From contig JAKQQP010000267.1 in NCBI GenBank assembly GCA_029564115.1, forward strand, positions 124,001 to 188,000: a stretch of 64,000 nucleotides of DNA, given 5' to 3'. The position numbers and the translations under genes are program-made. Shown one piece after another: positions 52,562 to 61,252 of the stretch (positions are counted from its first letter, which is position 1; every line of letters starts with the position of its first letter). A model generated the notes under the pieces. It searched no databases, was not told the origin of the DNA, and worked only from the letters and a program-made list of their open reading frames with translations. The stretch comes from Candidatus Rifleibacteriota bacterium (lineage in GTDB: Bacteria; Riflebacteria; Ozemobacteria; Ozemobacterales; Ozemobacteraceae).

Positions 52562-53479
52562 TTATTCGTCGTCCTGAATTTCGGCTGCATCTCCCTGAAA
52601 CATTGGTTCTTCAGGGGGGGCAATGTGGGTGCAGTCATATTCGAGCCCGTATGCCTTCTGGCGCTTCAACAGTTTAACACGACCGGTTTTGGCTTCGTTT
52701 TCTTTGCGCCATTCTTCGAGAATCCATTCATAAATATAATAGGGCTCGTAAAGGCTCAAAACCCGGTGTGGCTCAGTTTCTTTCGCCCAGCGACCGGCTT
52801 TGATGACCTTCCAGGGTGAAACCTTGTTGCCGGTGAGAGGGCCACCGATAAGAGTGTTGGGGATTCTGACACTGACGGGCCATTTTTCTTTCCAGACCGG
52901 GTGCATCAGGCCTGCAACCTCTACGAAAGCTATGCCAAAAGCGCTGCAGCCGGCACCAAGCCCCTCTCTCGGTCTGTTCAAGCCGTTATAGTTGTTACCA
53001 TAGCCACGTTTGCGATATATTTCGAGATATTTTTTCAACCGGTCATAGTTGGCATCGCTGAGTTTGAATCTGATATAGGCAATGCGACCAGATTCAAAAC
53101 GAGCTGGTATTTCGGCGAGAAGGTCTTCGGTTTTTTCGAGGCGGCCTGCCATATCGCTGAAAAGAATGCCAAGCCCGTAACCTTGCTTGAGAACTTTGTT
53201 GTTTGAATCATCATCGGGTGATGGAACACTGCCGGTAAGAATGAGCTCTTTGCGCCCTTCGTGGCTCAATTGAACGAAAACATGCCCGATAGCATGCTTG
53301 TGCGAGCGATGCTTAAAAGTCAGATTGTTGGTGACTGCACTTCGCAGCAGACTCCTCGGGCTAGACCAGTCTATTTTGCGCGGACTGGGCATTGTAAAAA
53401 GCGTTAATTCCTGGGCTGTTGCCGAGCTGGCCAGAAAAAAGCTCAAGAATACAAATAGAGCCGTTTGAAGTCTTCTCAT
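52562..53479 (-). CDS. Secreted protein with possible permuted papain-like fold
   Basis: A 305-residue protein with a signal peptide (cleavage near TAQ). The central region has HAIGHVFVQLSHEG, then LKQGYGLGILFSDMAG, and later GLGAGCSAFGIAFVEVAGL. A His early and a Cys in GAGCSAF is the order of permuted NlpC/P60 and DUF4105-type papain folds, so a hydrolase or acyltransferase is possible. No family is assigned. The ATG at 53479 has AGGAG eight nt upstream and a consensus promoter, so it is expressed alone. Confidence 0.7.
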   Translation of the reverse strand: MRRLQTALFVFLSFFLASSATAQELTLFTMPSPRKIDWSSPRSLLRSAVTNNLTFKHRSHKHAIGHVFVQLSHEGRKELILTGSVPSPDDDSNNKVLKQGYGLGILFSDMAGRLEKTEDLLAEIPARFESGRIAYIRFKLSDANYDRLKKYLEIYRKRGYGNNYNGLNRPREGLGAGCSAFGIAFVEVAGLMHPVWKEKWPVSVRIPNTLIGGPLTGNKVSPWKVIKAGRWAKETEPHRVLSLYEPYYIYEWILEEWRKENEAKTGRVKLLKRQKAYGLEYDCTHIAPPEEPMFQGDAAEIQDDE

Positions 53480-53509
53480 GCAATTTACTCCTGTAGACAA
53501 TGTCCCCTA

Positions 53510-53538
53510 ATTCTAAGAATGTACCGCCTAAGCGTCAA
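53510..53538 (-). promoter_or_regulatory. Promoter for the secreted protein gene
   Basis: Minus strand TTGACG (53538-53533), 17 bp, TAGAAT (53515-53510): five of six at both boxes. Confidence 0.75.
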
Positions 53539-53578
53539 TCCCTATTCGCAAATTACGAGAAGACAGTTGTTGACCGGA

Positions 53579-55015
53579 TCACTGAGATTTAATGAGCCCG
53601 TGCTTTTCAATCCACTTCCAGACAGCTGTCCGGCTGACTCCGAGGATGCGACCCACTTCGGCTTTATTCCAGAGATTGTCATCGAGTATTTTTTGCAGCA
53701 ACTCCCCTGATCTGAGAATCTTTCTGGCTGTCATGCGCTCCATTACCGGGAAGGTTGCTTTGCTCTCCGATTGTGGTCTTGTCGGCGTTGTCGCAGTCGT
53801 AAAAGAATTTATCTGGTGTGTGGCGGCGGCGAAAATTTCGCCAGGAAGATCTTCAGCGCCGATAGTTTTTTCCTGGCAGACTACAAAAGAATATTCTATG
53901 GCGTTCTCAAGCTCGCGAACGTTGCCGGGCCATACATAAGAGACCAGGCGGCTCATGGCCTCACGCGACAGTCCAGTGATGAGCTTGCCGGTAGTGGCGC
54001 CAAACCGGCTGACAAAATGTCGTGCCAGCAGTGGAATGTCTTCTGGTCTTTGTCTGAGAGGTGGCAGAGCAATCGGAAAAACCCTCAGCCGGTAAAAAAG
54101 GTCTTCTCTGAAACGACCTTCGCGAACCTCTTTGAGCATTTCTTTATTGGTCGCTGTAATTACTCTGACGTTTACCTTGACGGTTTTCTCGCCTCCAACC
54201 CGCTCAAATTCGCCAAGCTGCAGAACTCGCAGCAGTTTGACCTGCATTGCCGGGCTGATATCGCCAATCTCGTCGAGAAATATCGTGCCTCCGTCTGCTG
54301 CTTCAAAACGCCCGATCCGTTGTTTGACAGCCCCGGTGAAAGAGCCTTTTTCGTGCCCGAAAAGCTCGGACTCGAGAAGAGATTCTGGCAGGGCACCGCA
54401 ATTAACTCGAATGAAAGGTCCGCTACTGCGATTGCTCAACCTCTGAATGGCCGTGGCTACCAGTTCTTTGCCGGTGCCACTTTCGCCCAGAATCATCACC
54501 GTGGCGTCGCTTTCGGCCGCGAGTGATATCATTCTGAAAACTTTCTGCATGGCAGTGCTTTTGCCGGTGATGCCATGAAAATTTTCTTCCGATTGCAACT
54601 TTTCAGCCATGGCCACAATTTCCTGGCGTAAACTGAAAACCGGGCGAAAGTCAGTCACAGTTTGCAGAATGCCGATAGTCTCATCATTGTCGCCACGCAA
54701 AATGCGGGCGTTAACCATGACTGGTATGTGCTCACCGCTTCTGGCAATAATTCTACATTCACAACCTGTGACACAGTTCTTTTTTTCTTTAGGGTCAAGC
54801 AGGGAAAAAATTTGCCTGGCTCCTACGCATTCTGGCGCACGAAGCCATTCTGTGCTTCTGCCTACCGCTTCCGATGCCTGATAACCGGTCATTTCGGTCA
54901 TCGCCTTGTTCCATACCCTTATTTTGCCGCTGGTGTCGATCATCATGACACCTTCGGCCATAGTTTCAAGAAGCATGGCCGTGCTGATATCGCGTAAAAA
55001 AACATTGTCTCTCAC
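53579..55015 (-). CDS. PAS-AAA+ sigma-54-dependent transcription activator
   Basis: A 478-residue activator. A PAS sensor (about 12-130) is followed by the AAA+ domain with Walker A GESGTGKE (177-184), the sigma-54 contact loop GSFTGA (224-229, a variant of GAFTGA), Walker B FLDEIG (246-251) and the [17 protein letters not shown] segment. A C-terminal Fis-type helix-turn-helix contains [20 protein letters not shown]. The PAS domain has four cysteines (63, 81, 85, 87) in a C-X17-C-X3-C-X1-C array. The GTG start at 55015 has GAGGAA; the gene follows msrBA by 78 nt. Confidence 0.93.
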   Translation of the reverse strand: MRDNVFLRDISTAMLLETMAEGVMMIDTSGKIRVWNKAMTEMTGYQASEAVGRSTEWLRAPECVGARQIFSLLDPKEKKNCVTGCECRIIARSGEHIPVMVNARILRGDNDETIGILQTVTDFRPVFSLRQEIVAMAEKLQSEENFHGITGKSTAMQKVFRMISLAAESDATVMILGESGTGKELVATAIQRLSNRSSGPFIRVNCGALPESLLESELFGHEKGSFTGAVKQRIGRFEAADGGTIFLDEIGDISPAMQVKLLRVLQLGEFERVGGEKTVKVNVRVITATNKEMLKEVREGRFREDLFYRLRVFPIALPPLRQRPEDIPLLARHFVSRFGATTGKLITGLSREAMSRLVSYVWPGNVRELENAIEYSFVVCQEKTIGAEDLPGEIFAAATHQINSFTTATTPTRPQSESKATFPVMERMTARKILRSGELLQKILDDNLWNKAEVGRILGVSRTAVWKWIEKHGLIKSQ

Positions 55016-55093
55016 AAAATTTCCTCGAATTAAATTATATGAGAACAGGTTATCACTCTGCGCAACTTCACGCAACTGAGCTGAAAAGCCGGA

Positions 55094-56047
55094 TCAGTCG
55101 GTGAAAATTTTGCGGCGGCGATGACAGTAAGGGTACTTTCCGGTCTTATTATAATAATCCTGGTGATAATCTTCAGCTGGCCAGAATTTTGTCGCAGGCA
55201 GCAGTCTGGTCGCAACTTTATGCCCCATATTTTCAAGTTTTTTGACCAGGCCCTCTGCCACCGACTTCTGGCCGTCGTCCAGATAAAAAATGGCCGAGAG
55301 ATACTGTTCGCCTATATCCGGGCCTTGCCCGTCTTCCTGGCTGAAATCGTGAATCTCGAAAAACAGTTTGGCCAGAGTTTCGAAAGAGGTTATTTGTGGG
55401 TCAAATTCTATTTTTATGGCTTCGAGATGACCAGTAACACCGCTGCAGACAGAGCGATAGTCAGGGTTTTCCATTTCTCCACCCGTATAGCCAACCTCGG
55501 TGGATTTAACTCCGGAAGTCTGCTTCATCAGATGCTCGACACCCCAGAAACAACCGCCTGCAAAAATGGCCGTAGAAGCGACTTTTTTTGAGTCTGAAAA
55601 ACTGTCGGCAGCGATAAAATCGAGTGAAACAGAATTGACGCAATGCCTGGTGTTCTTTGCAGTAAAACCCTCACCAGAAAAGACATGACCAAGATGACCA
55701 TCACATGCGGCGCAGACAATCTCGACTCTTATGCCGTCAGGGTCAGGTTTCCGGGTCACAGCACCGGGTATTTCTTCGTCAAACGACGGCCAGCCACAAC
55801 CAGACTCGAACTTGGCTTCAGACCTGAACAGAGCTTTGCCGCATCGGCGGCAGGTATAAACCCCGGGTGCCTTGTGGTTTAAAAAACGCCCGGTAAAAGG
55901 TCTCTCGGTGCCCCGGTGTACAATAACCCGTTCTTCTTCGGCTGTAAGATTGCGAAAATTCATGGCTTCATTCCCCGGCAGGGCGGTTTGCTGCCAACTC
56001 AGTAACAGAATCAGAATCGCTGTGCAGAGCAATACTCTTGTCAGCAT
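55094..56047 (-). CDS. msrBA: Exported methionine sulfoxide reductase MsrB-MsrA fusion
   Basis: A 317-residue two-domain repair enzyme. After a hydrophobic N-terminus (about 5-18) that would export or anchor it, MsrB (30-150) has zinc cysteines Cys66, Cys69, Cys112, Cys115 and the catalytic Cys136 in TRHCVN. MsrA (155-317) has GCFWG with catalytic Cys166. Together they reduce both epimers of methionine sulfoxide. The B-then-A order is the reverse of the MsrA-MsrB PilB type. The ATG has AGGAGG nearby. The gene overlaps hydE by 80 nt. Confidence 0.93.
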   Translation of the reverse strand: MLTRVLLCTAILILLLSWQQTALPGNEAMNFRNLTAEEERVIVHRGTERPFTGRFLNHKAPGVYTCRRCGKALFRSEAKFESGCGWPSFDEEIPGAVTRKPDPDGIRVEIVCAACDGHLGHVFSGEGFTAKNTRHCVNSVSLDFIAADSFSDSKKVASTAIFAGGCFWGVEHLMKQTSGVKSTEVGYTGGEMENPDYRSVCSGVTGHLEAIKIEFDPQITSFETLAKLFFEIHDFSQEDGQGPDIGEQYLSAIFYLDDGQKSVAEGLVKKLENMGHKVATRLLPATKFWPAEDYHQDYYNKTGKYPYCHRRRKIFTD

Positions 56048-57140
56048 GGTTAGCCTCCTGACGTCTGGCGAAATGAGGCGAGTCTCCCCAGCCGCCAAAT
56101 CCGATGGTTTCACCGATGGCTTCAATCCGTCGTTGCAGACAGCCACGACACATCGAAGCGTTTTCGTCGAGACAGGGTTTGTTTTCGTAAAGCTGGTAGC
56201 TTTCTCGATACTGGGTATCAGTTGTGTTTGGCATGATAACGTTTGCTCCGGCCAAAAGGCCGAGCTCACGACCGTTATCACGCAAGGCCTGTAGAGCTGT
56301 AGTCGAGGCAATGTTGACATCACGCAGAACAAGGCGGGTTACCGCGATCATTTTGAGACCGAGATGCAGAAGCTGCTCCGTCGGAATTTCCCATTCCTGG
56401 CGGTATTGAGCCAGCGGGGTTTCGTTGTGATAAATATAGGGCCCCATGCCGATCATGTCTACGTCCTGCTTCTTGAAAAAAAGCACATCTTCGGCAAGAT
56501 GCCGCAGGCTTTGCATCGGCAGACCTATCATTACACCGGTTCCGACCTGAAAACCAGCTCGTCGCAAGCGGTTCAGGCAATCCAGACGGCTGTGGTAATC
56601 ATGGTCTTCAGGGTGAAGCCTGCTATACAGCTCCTGGTTGCTGGTTTCGATGCGCAGAAGATAACGATGGGCACCGGCTGCAAACCAGCGCCTGTAAGTT
56701 TCTTCGCTTTGTTCGCCAAGGGAAAGGGTCAGGCCGAGTTGCCCGCTGGTGCGCCGCTTTATCTCTCTGATAATACGCTCGACCATATCGATATACTGAG
56801 GGTCACAGCGCTCGCCCGACTGCAGCACAGCGCTGCCATATTCTGCCTCCCAGGCCCATACTGCCGACTTGATAATATCTTCTTCCGGAATGGTGAAGCG
56901 TCTGGTTTTGCTGTTGCTGCGCCTGATACCGCAATAGTAACAGTCTTTGCTGCATATATTGCTGAACTCGACAATACCCCTGAACCATGCTGTTTTGCCT
57001 ACAAAACGGTTTTTTACCTCGTAAGCTGCGTCGAACAGCCTCTGTAGTTCTTCAGGTTGCTGCAGACCAAGCAGAAATTCAATTTCTTCAACGCTTAAAT
57101 CGCCATTTTCAACGGCTTTTGCCAAAATATTGTTCAGCAT
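55968..57140 (-). CDS. hydE: HydE-type radical SAM protein
   Basis: A 390-residue radical SAM protein of the HydE/BioB-like family. The cluster motif is CSKDCYYCGIRRSN, followed by LQSGERCDPQYIDMVERII and GLTLSLGEQSEETYRRW. The second-cluster region near the C-terminus has CLDENASMCRGCLQRR. HydE helps build the [FeFe]-hydrogenase H-cluster, but no hydF, hydG or hydrogenase gene is here, so a different product is possible. The C-terminus extends about 25 residues past the family norm and overlaps the msrBA start. The start at 57140 has GGTGGG; a Met four codons earlier is an alternative. Confidence 0.88.
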   Translation of the reverse strand: MLNNILAKAVENGDLSVEEIEFLLGLQQPEELQRLFDAAYEVKNRFVGKTAWFRGIVEFSNICSKDCYYCGIRRSNSKTRRFTIPEEDIIKSAVWAWEAEYGSAVLQSGERCDPQYIDMVERIIREIKRRTSGQLGLTLSLGEQSEETYRRWFAAGAHRYLLRIETSNQELYSRLHPEDHDYHSRLDCLNRLRRAGFQVGTGVMIGLPMQSLRHLAEDVLFFKKQDVDMIGMGPYIYHNETPLAQYRQEWEIPTEQLLHLGLKMIAVTRLVLRDVNIASTTALQALRDNGRELGLLAGANVIMPNTTDTQYRESYQLYENKPCLDENASMCRGCLQRRIEAIGETIGFGGWGDSPHFARRQEANHADKSIALHSDSDSVTELAANRPAGE

Positions 57141-57188
57141 ATTACCCACCATTCGTTAACATCGTGAAAAAACTTACAATCAATAAAT

Positions 57189-57216
57189 ATGATACCTTTT
57201 TTGTGACAAAAGTCAA
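57189..57216 (-). promoter_or_regulatory. Promoter of the hydE-msrBA-regulator operon
   Basis: Minus strand TTGACT (57216-57211), 16 bp, TATCAT (57194-57189): five of six at both boxes. hydE begins about 50 nt downstream. Confidence 0.75.
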
Positions 57217-57326
57217 CCCCGGAAGTTACTGATAATTACCTGAATAAAGCCGACCGACTGGCCAGACTGTTGAGCTGTAAACCTTTTTGAATCTTGCGTT
57301 TGGCCATAAAGCCCTGGTTTGTCGTG

Positions 57327-57354
57327 CAAAAAAAAAGGGCGCAATATTGCGCCC
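57327..57354 (-). terminator. Terminator after the phospholipase D-type gene
   Basis: Perfect palindrome GGGCGCAAT/ATTGCGCCC (57337-57354) followed on the minus strand by a run of ten T. It lies 38 nt past the stop at 57393. Confidence 0.92.
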
Positions 57355-57392
57355 ATGATTAGCTTCTGGTTGAGGTGATAAAAACTTGTGGG

Positions 57393-58892
57393 TCAGATGA
57401 GAGGTTTGAGCCACTGCAGCTTTTGCAGCATATTCAGACGGTCGATGACTTTTTTGTCTGAATGGGATTCTGGCCCAAAGAGCGTTTTGATAGAACCATC
57501 ACGTTCTATTTTGATTTTGTACTCGTGTGAATCTTTGAGATCCTGCATAATGCGTTCGGCAACCTGGGTGGCGAAAGGCCGTGCTTTGATGACCGCGATA
57601 ACTTCGGAGTTGATCTGTTCGCTGACGTAATCCATGTTGTAGGTGCCGATAACAGCTACCTTGCGGTCGAATACGAAGACTTTCGAGTGCAGTTTGGTCG
57701 AAAGATGATAGCCGAAGATTCTGACATTCGGCATGTCTCTGAGAATGGTTTTCCAGTCGCCGATGAACATAGCCTGAGTTAGCAGACTGTCTGAACTCAT
57801 GGGGCTGTTGGTATGGATAATGACCTTAACTCCACGATCACTGGCCCTTTTGATAGCGGCCCGAGCTTCTTCAGTGAGGACTACATAAGGGTTCTGAATC
57901 AGGATTTCTGACTGGGCGGCGTCCATCAGGCCCGAAAGATTGTTGGTGATGTCATTGCGTGGCCCGTGAATAGAGTGTTTGTCGAGAATTCGCGTTGGGT
58001 AGCTGCGTTCACCGTTGAAAAGCCTGAACGAAGCATAGTGTTGCATACGTTTGTAGTCTTTCAACTCATCGTTATATTTTTTGAGAAGTTCGTTGGCGCT
58101 TTTGCTCAGAGTCGGGGAGGGAACTTTGAAAAGCCCGCCGCCAGTGATGAAACGCCGCATTGCCGTGTATGCGATTTCGAGGTCTTTGCTCATGGTATCG
58201 GCGTTCCCGAAAACGTCTCTGTAAATCTGAAAAGTGCCACCGTTTCTGAATTCTTCGTCGAAAGCCAGGCCGGCCTGGTTTGCTGCTTTGCGACTCTGAA
58301 TCAGAACGTCTGTGTCGCGATATACGCCTTTCAGGTCGCGTGGATCGACAAAATAACTTTTTGAAACGTTACGGCCGCCGGTGATCAGGTATTCGTCATC
58401 GACAATAATGATTTTGTCGTGATTAGAGGCGGTAATCTTGCGCAGATCATCAAAAAGAGCCTGCAGCTTGCGGTGTACCGGGTTAAAAACTCGTATTTGA
58501 ACGTTTTTGAATTTAACCATTTCCTGCAGAATATCCTGGCCGATGAACTTTCGGGTTAAACCTTTGGTACCCCTGGCGTCGACCATCAGTCTTATGTTGA
58601 CCCCTTCTCTGGCTTTCTTGTAAAGCATGCCAAGCATGCTCATGCCAAAAATATCCTGTTCCACGATGAAGTAAGTAACATCGATCGACTTTTTGGCATT
58701 ATCGAGAATATGCCACCTGGCAAACCAGGAATTGACATTTTCTGGCAAAAATCTGACTTTGGCCGCCGGGTCGAACGAGCTGGTTTTGATACCATCGAAA
58801 TACTTCTCGACATCGGCCCTTGCCGCGTTGGTTGTCACGGTGAAGAGCAATAAAAAAAGCACCATTAAAAGAAAACCACAGGTTTTTTTCAT
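57393..58892 (-). CDS. Secreted phospholipase D-family protein
   Basis: A 499-residue protein with a signal peptide (hydrophobic 5-20) and two HKD motifs: NHDKIIIVDDEYLITGGRN and LHSKVFVFDRKVAVIGTYN. Each has the H-x-K-x4-D core, so the paired active site should be complete. The family includes cardiolipin synthases, phospholipases and nucleases; the extracytoplasmic location and pattern TYFIVEQDIFGMSML resemble cardiolipin synthase/YmdC-like enzymes. The ATG at 58892 has GGTGG. It is a single gene with its own promoter and terminator. Confidence 0.9.
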   Translation of the reverse strand: MKKTCGFLLMVLFLLLFTVTTNAARADVEKYFDGIKTSSFDPAAKVRFLPENVNSWFARWHILDNAKKSIDVTYFIVEQDIFGMSMLGMLYKKAREGVNIRLMVDARGTKGLTRKFIGQDILQEMVKFKNVQIRVFNPVHRKLQALFDDLRKITASNHDKIIIVDDEYLITGGRNVSKSYFVDPRDLKGVYRDTDVLIQSRKAANQAGLAFDEEFRNGGTFQIYRDVFGNADTMSKDLEIAYTAMRRFITGGGLFKVPSPTLSKSANELLKKYNDELKDYKRMQHYASFRLFNGERSYPTRILDKHSIHGPRNDITNNLSGLMDAAQSEILIQNPYVVLTEEARAAIKRASDRGVKVIIHTNSPMSSDSLLTQAMFIGDWKTILRDMPNVRIFGYHLSTKLHSKVFVFDRKVAVIGTYNMDYVSEQINSEVIAVIKARPFATQVAERIMQDLKDSHEYKIKIERDGSIKTLFGPESHSDKKVIDRLNMLQKLQWLKPLI

Positions 58893-58925
58893 TTTCCACC
58901 TCACGAAACTGCAGATTATCACCCA

Positions 58926-58953
58926 AGTATAATGAAGAAACGAATCGACGCAA
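58926..58953 (-). promoter_or_regulatory. Promoter for the phospholipase D-type gene
   Basis: Minus strand TTGCGT (58953-58948), 16 bp, TATACT (58931-58926). Leader of about 27 nt. Confidence 0.55.
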
Positions 58954-59001
58954 GAGGGCGACAACCCGATTTTTTTATATTCACAGAAAAAAATGTACTG
59001 T

Positions 59002-59030
59002 TTGCTAAAAGCTAAGACTCGGTTTATATT
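59002..59030 (+). promoter_or_regulatory. Promoter for the membrane protein gene at 59.2 kb
   Basis: TTGCTA (59002-59007), 17 bp, TATATT (59025-59030). It leaves a leader of about 135 nt before the ATG at 59172, in which nothing else is recognised. Confidence 0.5.
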
Positions 59031-59171
59031 TATATTGCTGGTTTGTGTACGTTGACCTGTTTGTTGTGAGACATAAAAGTTTGTGCGGGCGAAACTCCAG
59101 ATAGAGTCGCAGCGATGAATTTTTATATAGATAAGTTAGAGGTTATCAGCAGGGAGAGAGGTTGAAGCACA

Positions 59172-59756
59172 ATGTTGGCAGAAAACGAAATAAGAGAAGA
59201 AAACGGCCACATACTGCTCGAATATTCGTTGCTCCAGAACTCAGGCAGTCTGAGCGTGGAATACCGACGCAGCCCGGACTTTTTCCTTGAGATGTTTTTG
59301 TTTGCAGCAATGGGACTGGCGTTTATCCTGGGCGGGATGAGCCTTTTAAATGTGGCTCTGGTAGGCCATGTGCACCGCAGCTTGTATTCTATTGGAGGCG
59401 TGTTTCTGTTTCTGGTGTCAGTGACCATGCTGGCAAGAAGCTTCGCTCTCTTGCGTGATGGCTTTCGTAAAATTGAGTTCGAGGGCGATCGCGGTGTAAT
59501 GAGTGTTTTTGGCTGTACAATATGCCGTACCCTCGGCGGGAAAACCGAGTATTTGTTCGCTGATTGCGCCGGTTTCAGGCTGAACCGCTTCATCTGGAAA
59601 CGTTATTTTTTCCGTTCTCCTGAAACGGTTTATGAAATCGTGCTGGTATTGCAGAATGGCGATGTAGTCAATGTTTTTCCTTATTTCAAGACGCAGCAGC
59701 AGGCTGAAGAAACTCTGCAAAAGCTTGTTTCATATACCGGTATCGCGGCTTTTTAA
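59172..59756 (+). CDS. Two-helix membrane protein of unknown function
   Basis: A 194-residue protein. The first 38 residues are polar, two hydrophobic helices lie at about 38-62 and 70-92, and the rest is a soluble beta-rich domain (IEFEGDRGVMSVFG, ETVYEIVLVLQNGDVVNVFP). The layout resembles bacterial PH-like membrane proteins, but I cannot place it in a family. The ribosome site is weak (GAGAGG about 13 nt upstream). It stands alone on the plus strand. Confidence 0.7.
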   Translation: MLAENEIREENGHILLEYSLLQNSGSLSVEYRRSPDFFLEMFLFAAMGLAFILGGMSLLNVALVGHVHRSLYSIGGVFLFLVSVTMLARSFALLRDGFRKIEFEGDRGVMSVFGCTICRTLGGKTEYLFADCAGFRLNRFIWKRYFFRSPETVYEIVLVLQNGDVVNVFPYFKTQQQAEETLQKLVSYTGIAAF

Positions 59757-59890
59757 CTGCACAGCCCGGTAATTCCTGCTCAGCCGGCAACTTTTCCGTC
59801 GCTGCAAGTTTCGTTTTGCGCCAGGCGGGTTCTGTGATAATCTAGTTTCAGTATTTTTGTTAAATTTCAGCTGCCAAAAGGAAGAACCCC

Positions 59891-60361
59891 ATGGAAATCA
59901 GTTTTAACAAGGAAGAGCTTAAAAAACTTGTCGAAATAGCTGTTATGGCTGACTGGGTCATGACTGCACATGATACCGAAGATGATGTGCGCAAAGATGA
60001 ATACCTGCAACTCATCCAGAAAATTTTTGCCACCGCCTGGAAAAACGGCATGAAAAAAGAAATCGAGCATCTTGAAGATATAAATGAATTTTTTCCCGAC
60101 GAAACCTGGGAAGAAAGCAGCCTCGCTCGGGCCTTCATTAATGAATTTGAAGAAAAAACCTTCTGGGATGAACTCGTAGAAAGACTTGCTGAACGAGAAC
60201 TTAACCGCAAACTTGGCAATAAAAAAGCCGGCAGTTTTGAAGAACACATGGAAATCTACGAAAAGTTCGCCAGCAGCTTCGGTGAAGAGTTCGCCGAAAA
60301 CGGTATAACCAACCTGCAGGTGGTGAAGCCAGAAGCTCCCAAAGCTGGCAAAAAAAGCTGA
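59891..60361 (+). CDS. Acidic helical protein of unknown function
   Basis: A 156-residue soluble protein, very rich in Glu and Lys and predicted to be all helix (LKKLVEIAVMADWVMTAHD, ELVERLAERELNRKLGNKK). The C-terminus is a short Pro/Lys tail. AAGGAAG six nt before the ATG is a good ribosome site, and GATAAT with a TG extension at 59833-59841 may be the -10. I do not recognise a family. Confidence 0.72.
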   Translation: MEISFNKEELKKLVEIAVMADWVMTAHDTEDDVRKDEYLQLIQKIFATAWKNGMKKEIEHLEDINEFFPDETWEESSLARAFINEFEEKTFWDELVERLAERELNRKLGNKKAGSFEEHMEIYEKFASSFGEEFAENGITNLQVVKPEAPKAGKKS

Positions 60362-60379
60362 TTTTTTCTGTCTGACTAC

Positions 60380-60419
60380 AATTTAAGCCCGGGGTGAGCA
60401 GTCGCCCCGGGCTTAAATT
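60380..60419. terminator. Bidirectional terminator
   Basis: Perfect 15-nt arms around the core AAGCCCGGGG/CCCCGGGCTT with a 10-nt loop, followed by TTTTATTTT on plus. It separates convergent genes at 59891 and 60420. Confidence 0.9.
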
Positions 60420-60629
60420 TTATTTTCCGATCATGAAGTCGAGAACATGCCCGGCTATGCTGCTGCTGCGTTTATAAAACTCCGTAAAGCCGCAATTTTT
60501 GCAGGTTACCGACGTGTATTTCTGCGTCTGAATGTCAAAAAGCTTCGATAAAAAACCGCCTGTGGCACGAAGTTCACCGGTCTCGAAGGCGCTGCCTTCG
60601 CATTTCAGACATTTCCACTGGTTACTCAT
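60420..60629 (-). CDS. Small zinc-ribbon protein (PF09855-like)
   Basis: A 69-residue protein with two Cys pairs, WKCLKCEGS and VTCKNCGFTEFY, enclosing GELRATGGFLSKLFDIQTQK. This matches the family of small zinc-ribbon proteins annotated as nucleic-acid-binding (DUF2082-type). The C-terminus AGHVLDFMIGK is also family-typical. The specific role is unknown. It lies 31 nt downstream of dcd. Confidence 0.85.
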   Translation of the reverse strand: MSNQWKCLKCEGSAFETGELRATGGFLSKLFDIQTQKYTSVTCKNCGFTEFYKRSSSIAGHVLDFMIGK

Positions 60630-60660
60630 TCAGCAGGGCTCCTTTTGCAAAATTTTATGT

Positions 60661-61194
60661 TCAACCGAGCCAGAAGTTTTCGGGGGTCTGGCCGGCAAAG
60701 ACACCGTGATACTGACCGGGCGTTTCGCAGCGTTGAAAAATAAACTGACATATTGGAGTACCCGGAATAAGTTTTAACGGAATCGGGCCAAAGTTCGATA
60801 TTTCAAGAACCTGATGGTTGTTGATACCCGGTTGCATGAACGATGCAGAAATATGGACGAGAAGACCAACTCTGGCAAAGCGACTGCGGCCTTCGAGCCA
60901 GCCGGAAAGCCCGTTGCCCAGAGTGACTTTTTCGGAGGTGATGCCCAGAACCGTCTGCCCTGGTCTGACGGTGAGAGTTTCGCCGTCCGGTATAACCAGT
61001 CCTTTGGTGGCCGCTTTAAAATCCATGTTGTCTGTCAGGTGCAGTTCGTTGGGAAGATGCACAAAAACCCTGAACGCATTCGAAAGATGTAGATCGATGC
61101 TTGCGGGCCCGAGCATTTTTTCGTCAAATGGCTCTATTTTTATGGTTCCCTTTTTGATTTCGGCCAGAATAGCTTCTCTGCCAAGTATCGTCAT
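60661..61194 (-). CDS. dcd: dCTP deaminase
   Basis: Deaminates dCTP to dUTP, or to dUMP in bifunctional forms, for thymidylate synthesis. The 177 residues have MLGPASIDLHLSNAFRVF and the signature LEGRSRFARVGLLVHISASF, then QPGINNHQVLEISNFGP. The family glutamate is in LEIS. In the usual TAGxxDPG motif the Asp is replaced by Gln (MQPG), as in some archaeal-type enzymes. It has its own promoter overlapping the end of the HEAT-repeat gene. Confidence 0.93.
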   Translation of the reverse strand: MTILGREAILAEIKKGTIKIEPFDEKMLGPASIDLHLSNAFRVFVHLPNELHLTDNMDFKAATKGLVIPDGETLTVRPGQTVLGITSEKVTLGNGLSGWLEGRSRFARVGLLVHISASFMQPGINNHQVLEISNFGPIPLKLIPGTPICQFIFQRCETPGQYHGVFAGQTPENFWLG

Positions 61195-61224
61195 CAGTGC
61201 CTCCAGAAAAAAAGATGGGCGGTC

Positions 61225-61252
61225 ATTATAGCACTGATTGTCAGAGTGTTAA
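61225..61252 (-). promoter_or_regulatory. Promoter for dcd
   Basis: Minus strand TTAACA (61252-61247), 16 bp, perfect TATAAT (61230-61225). The -35 box overlaps the stop codon of the HEAT-repeat gene. Confidence 0.68.

Noticed and set aside
53771..54526. Long open frame antisense to the AAA+ domain of the sigma-54 regulator (251 codons)
   Set aside because: It is the complement of conserved Walker and GSFTGA segments; the product is low in pattern and unrecognisable.
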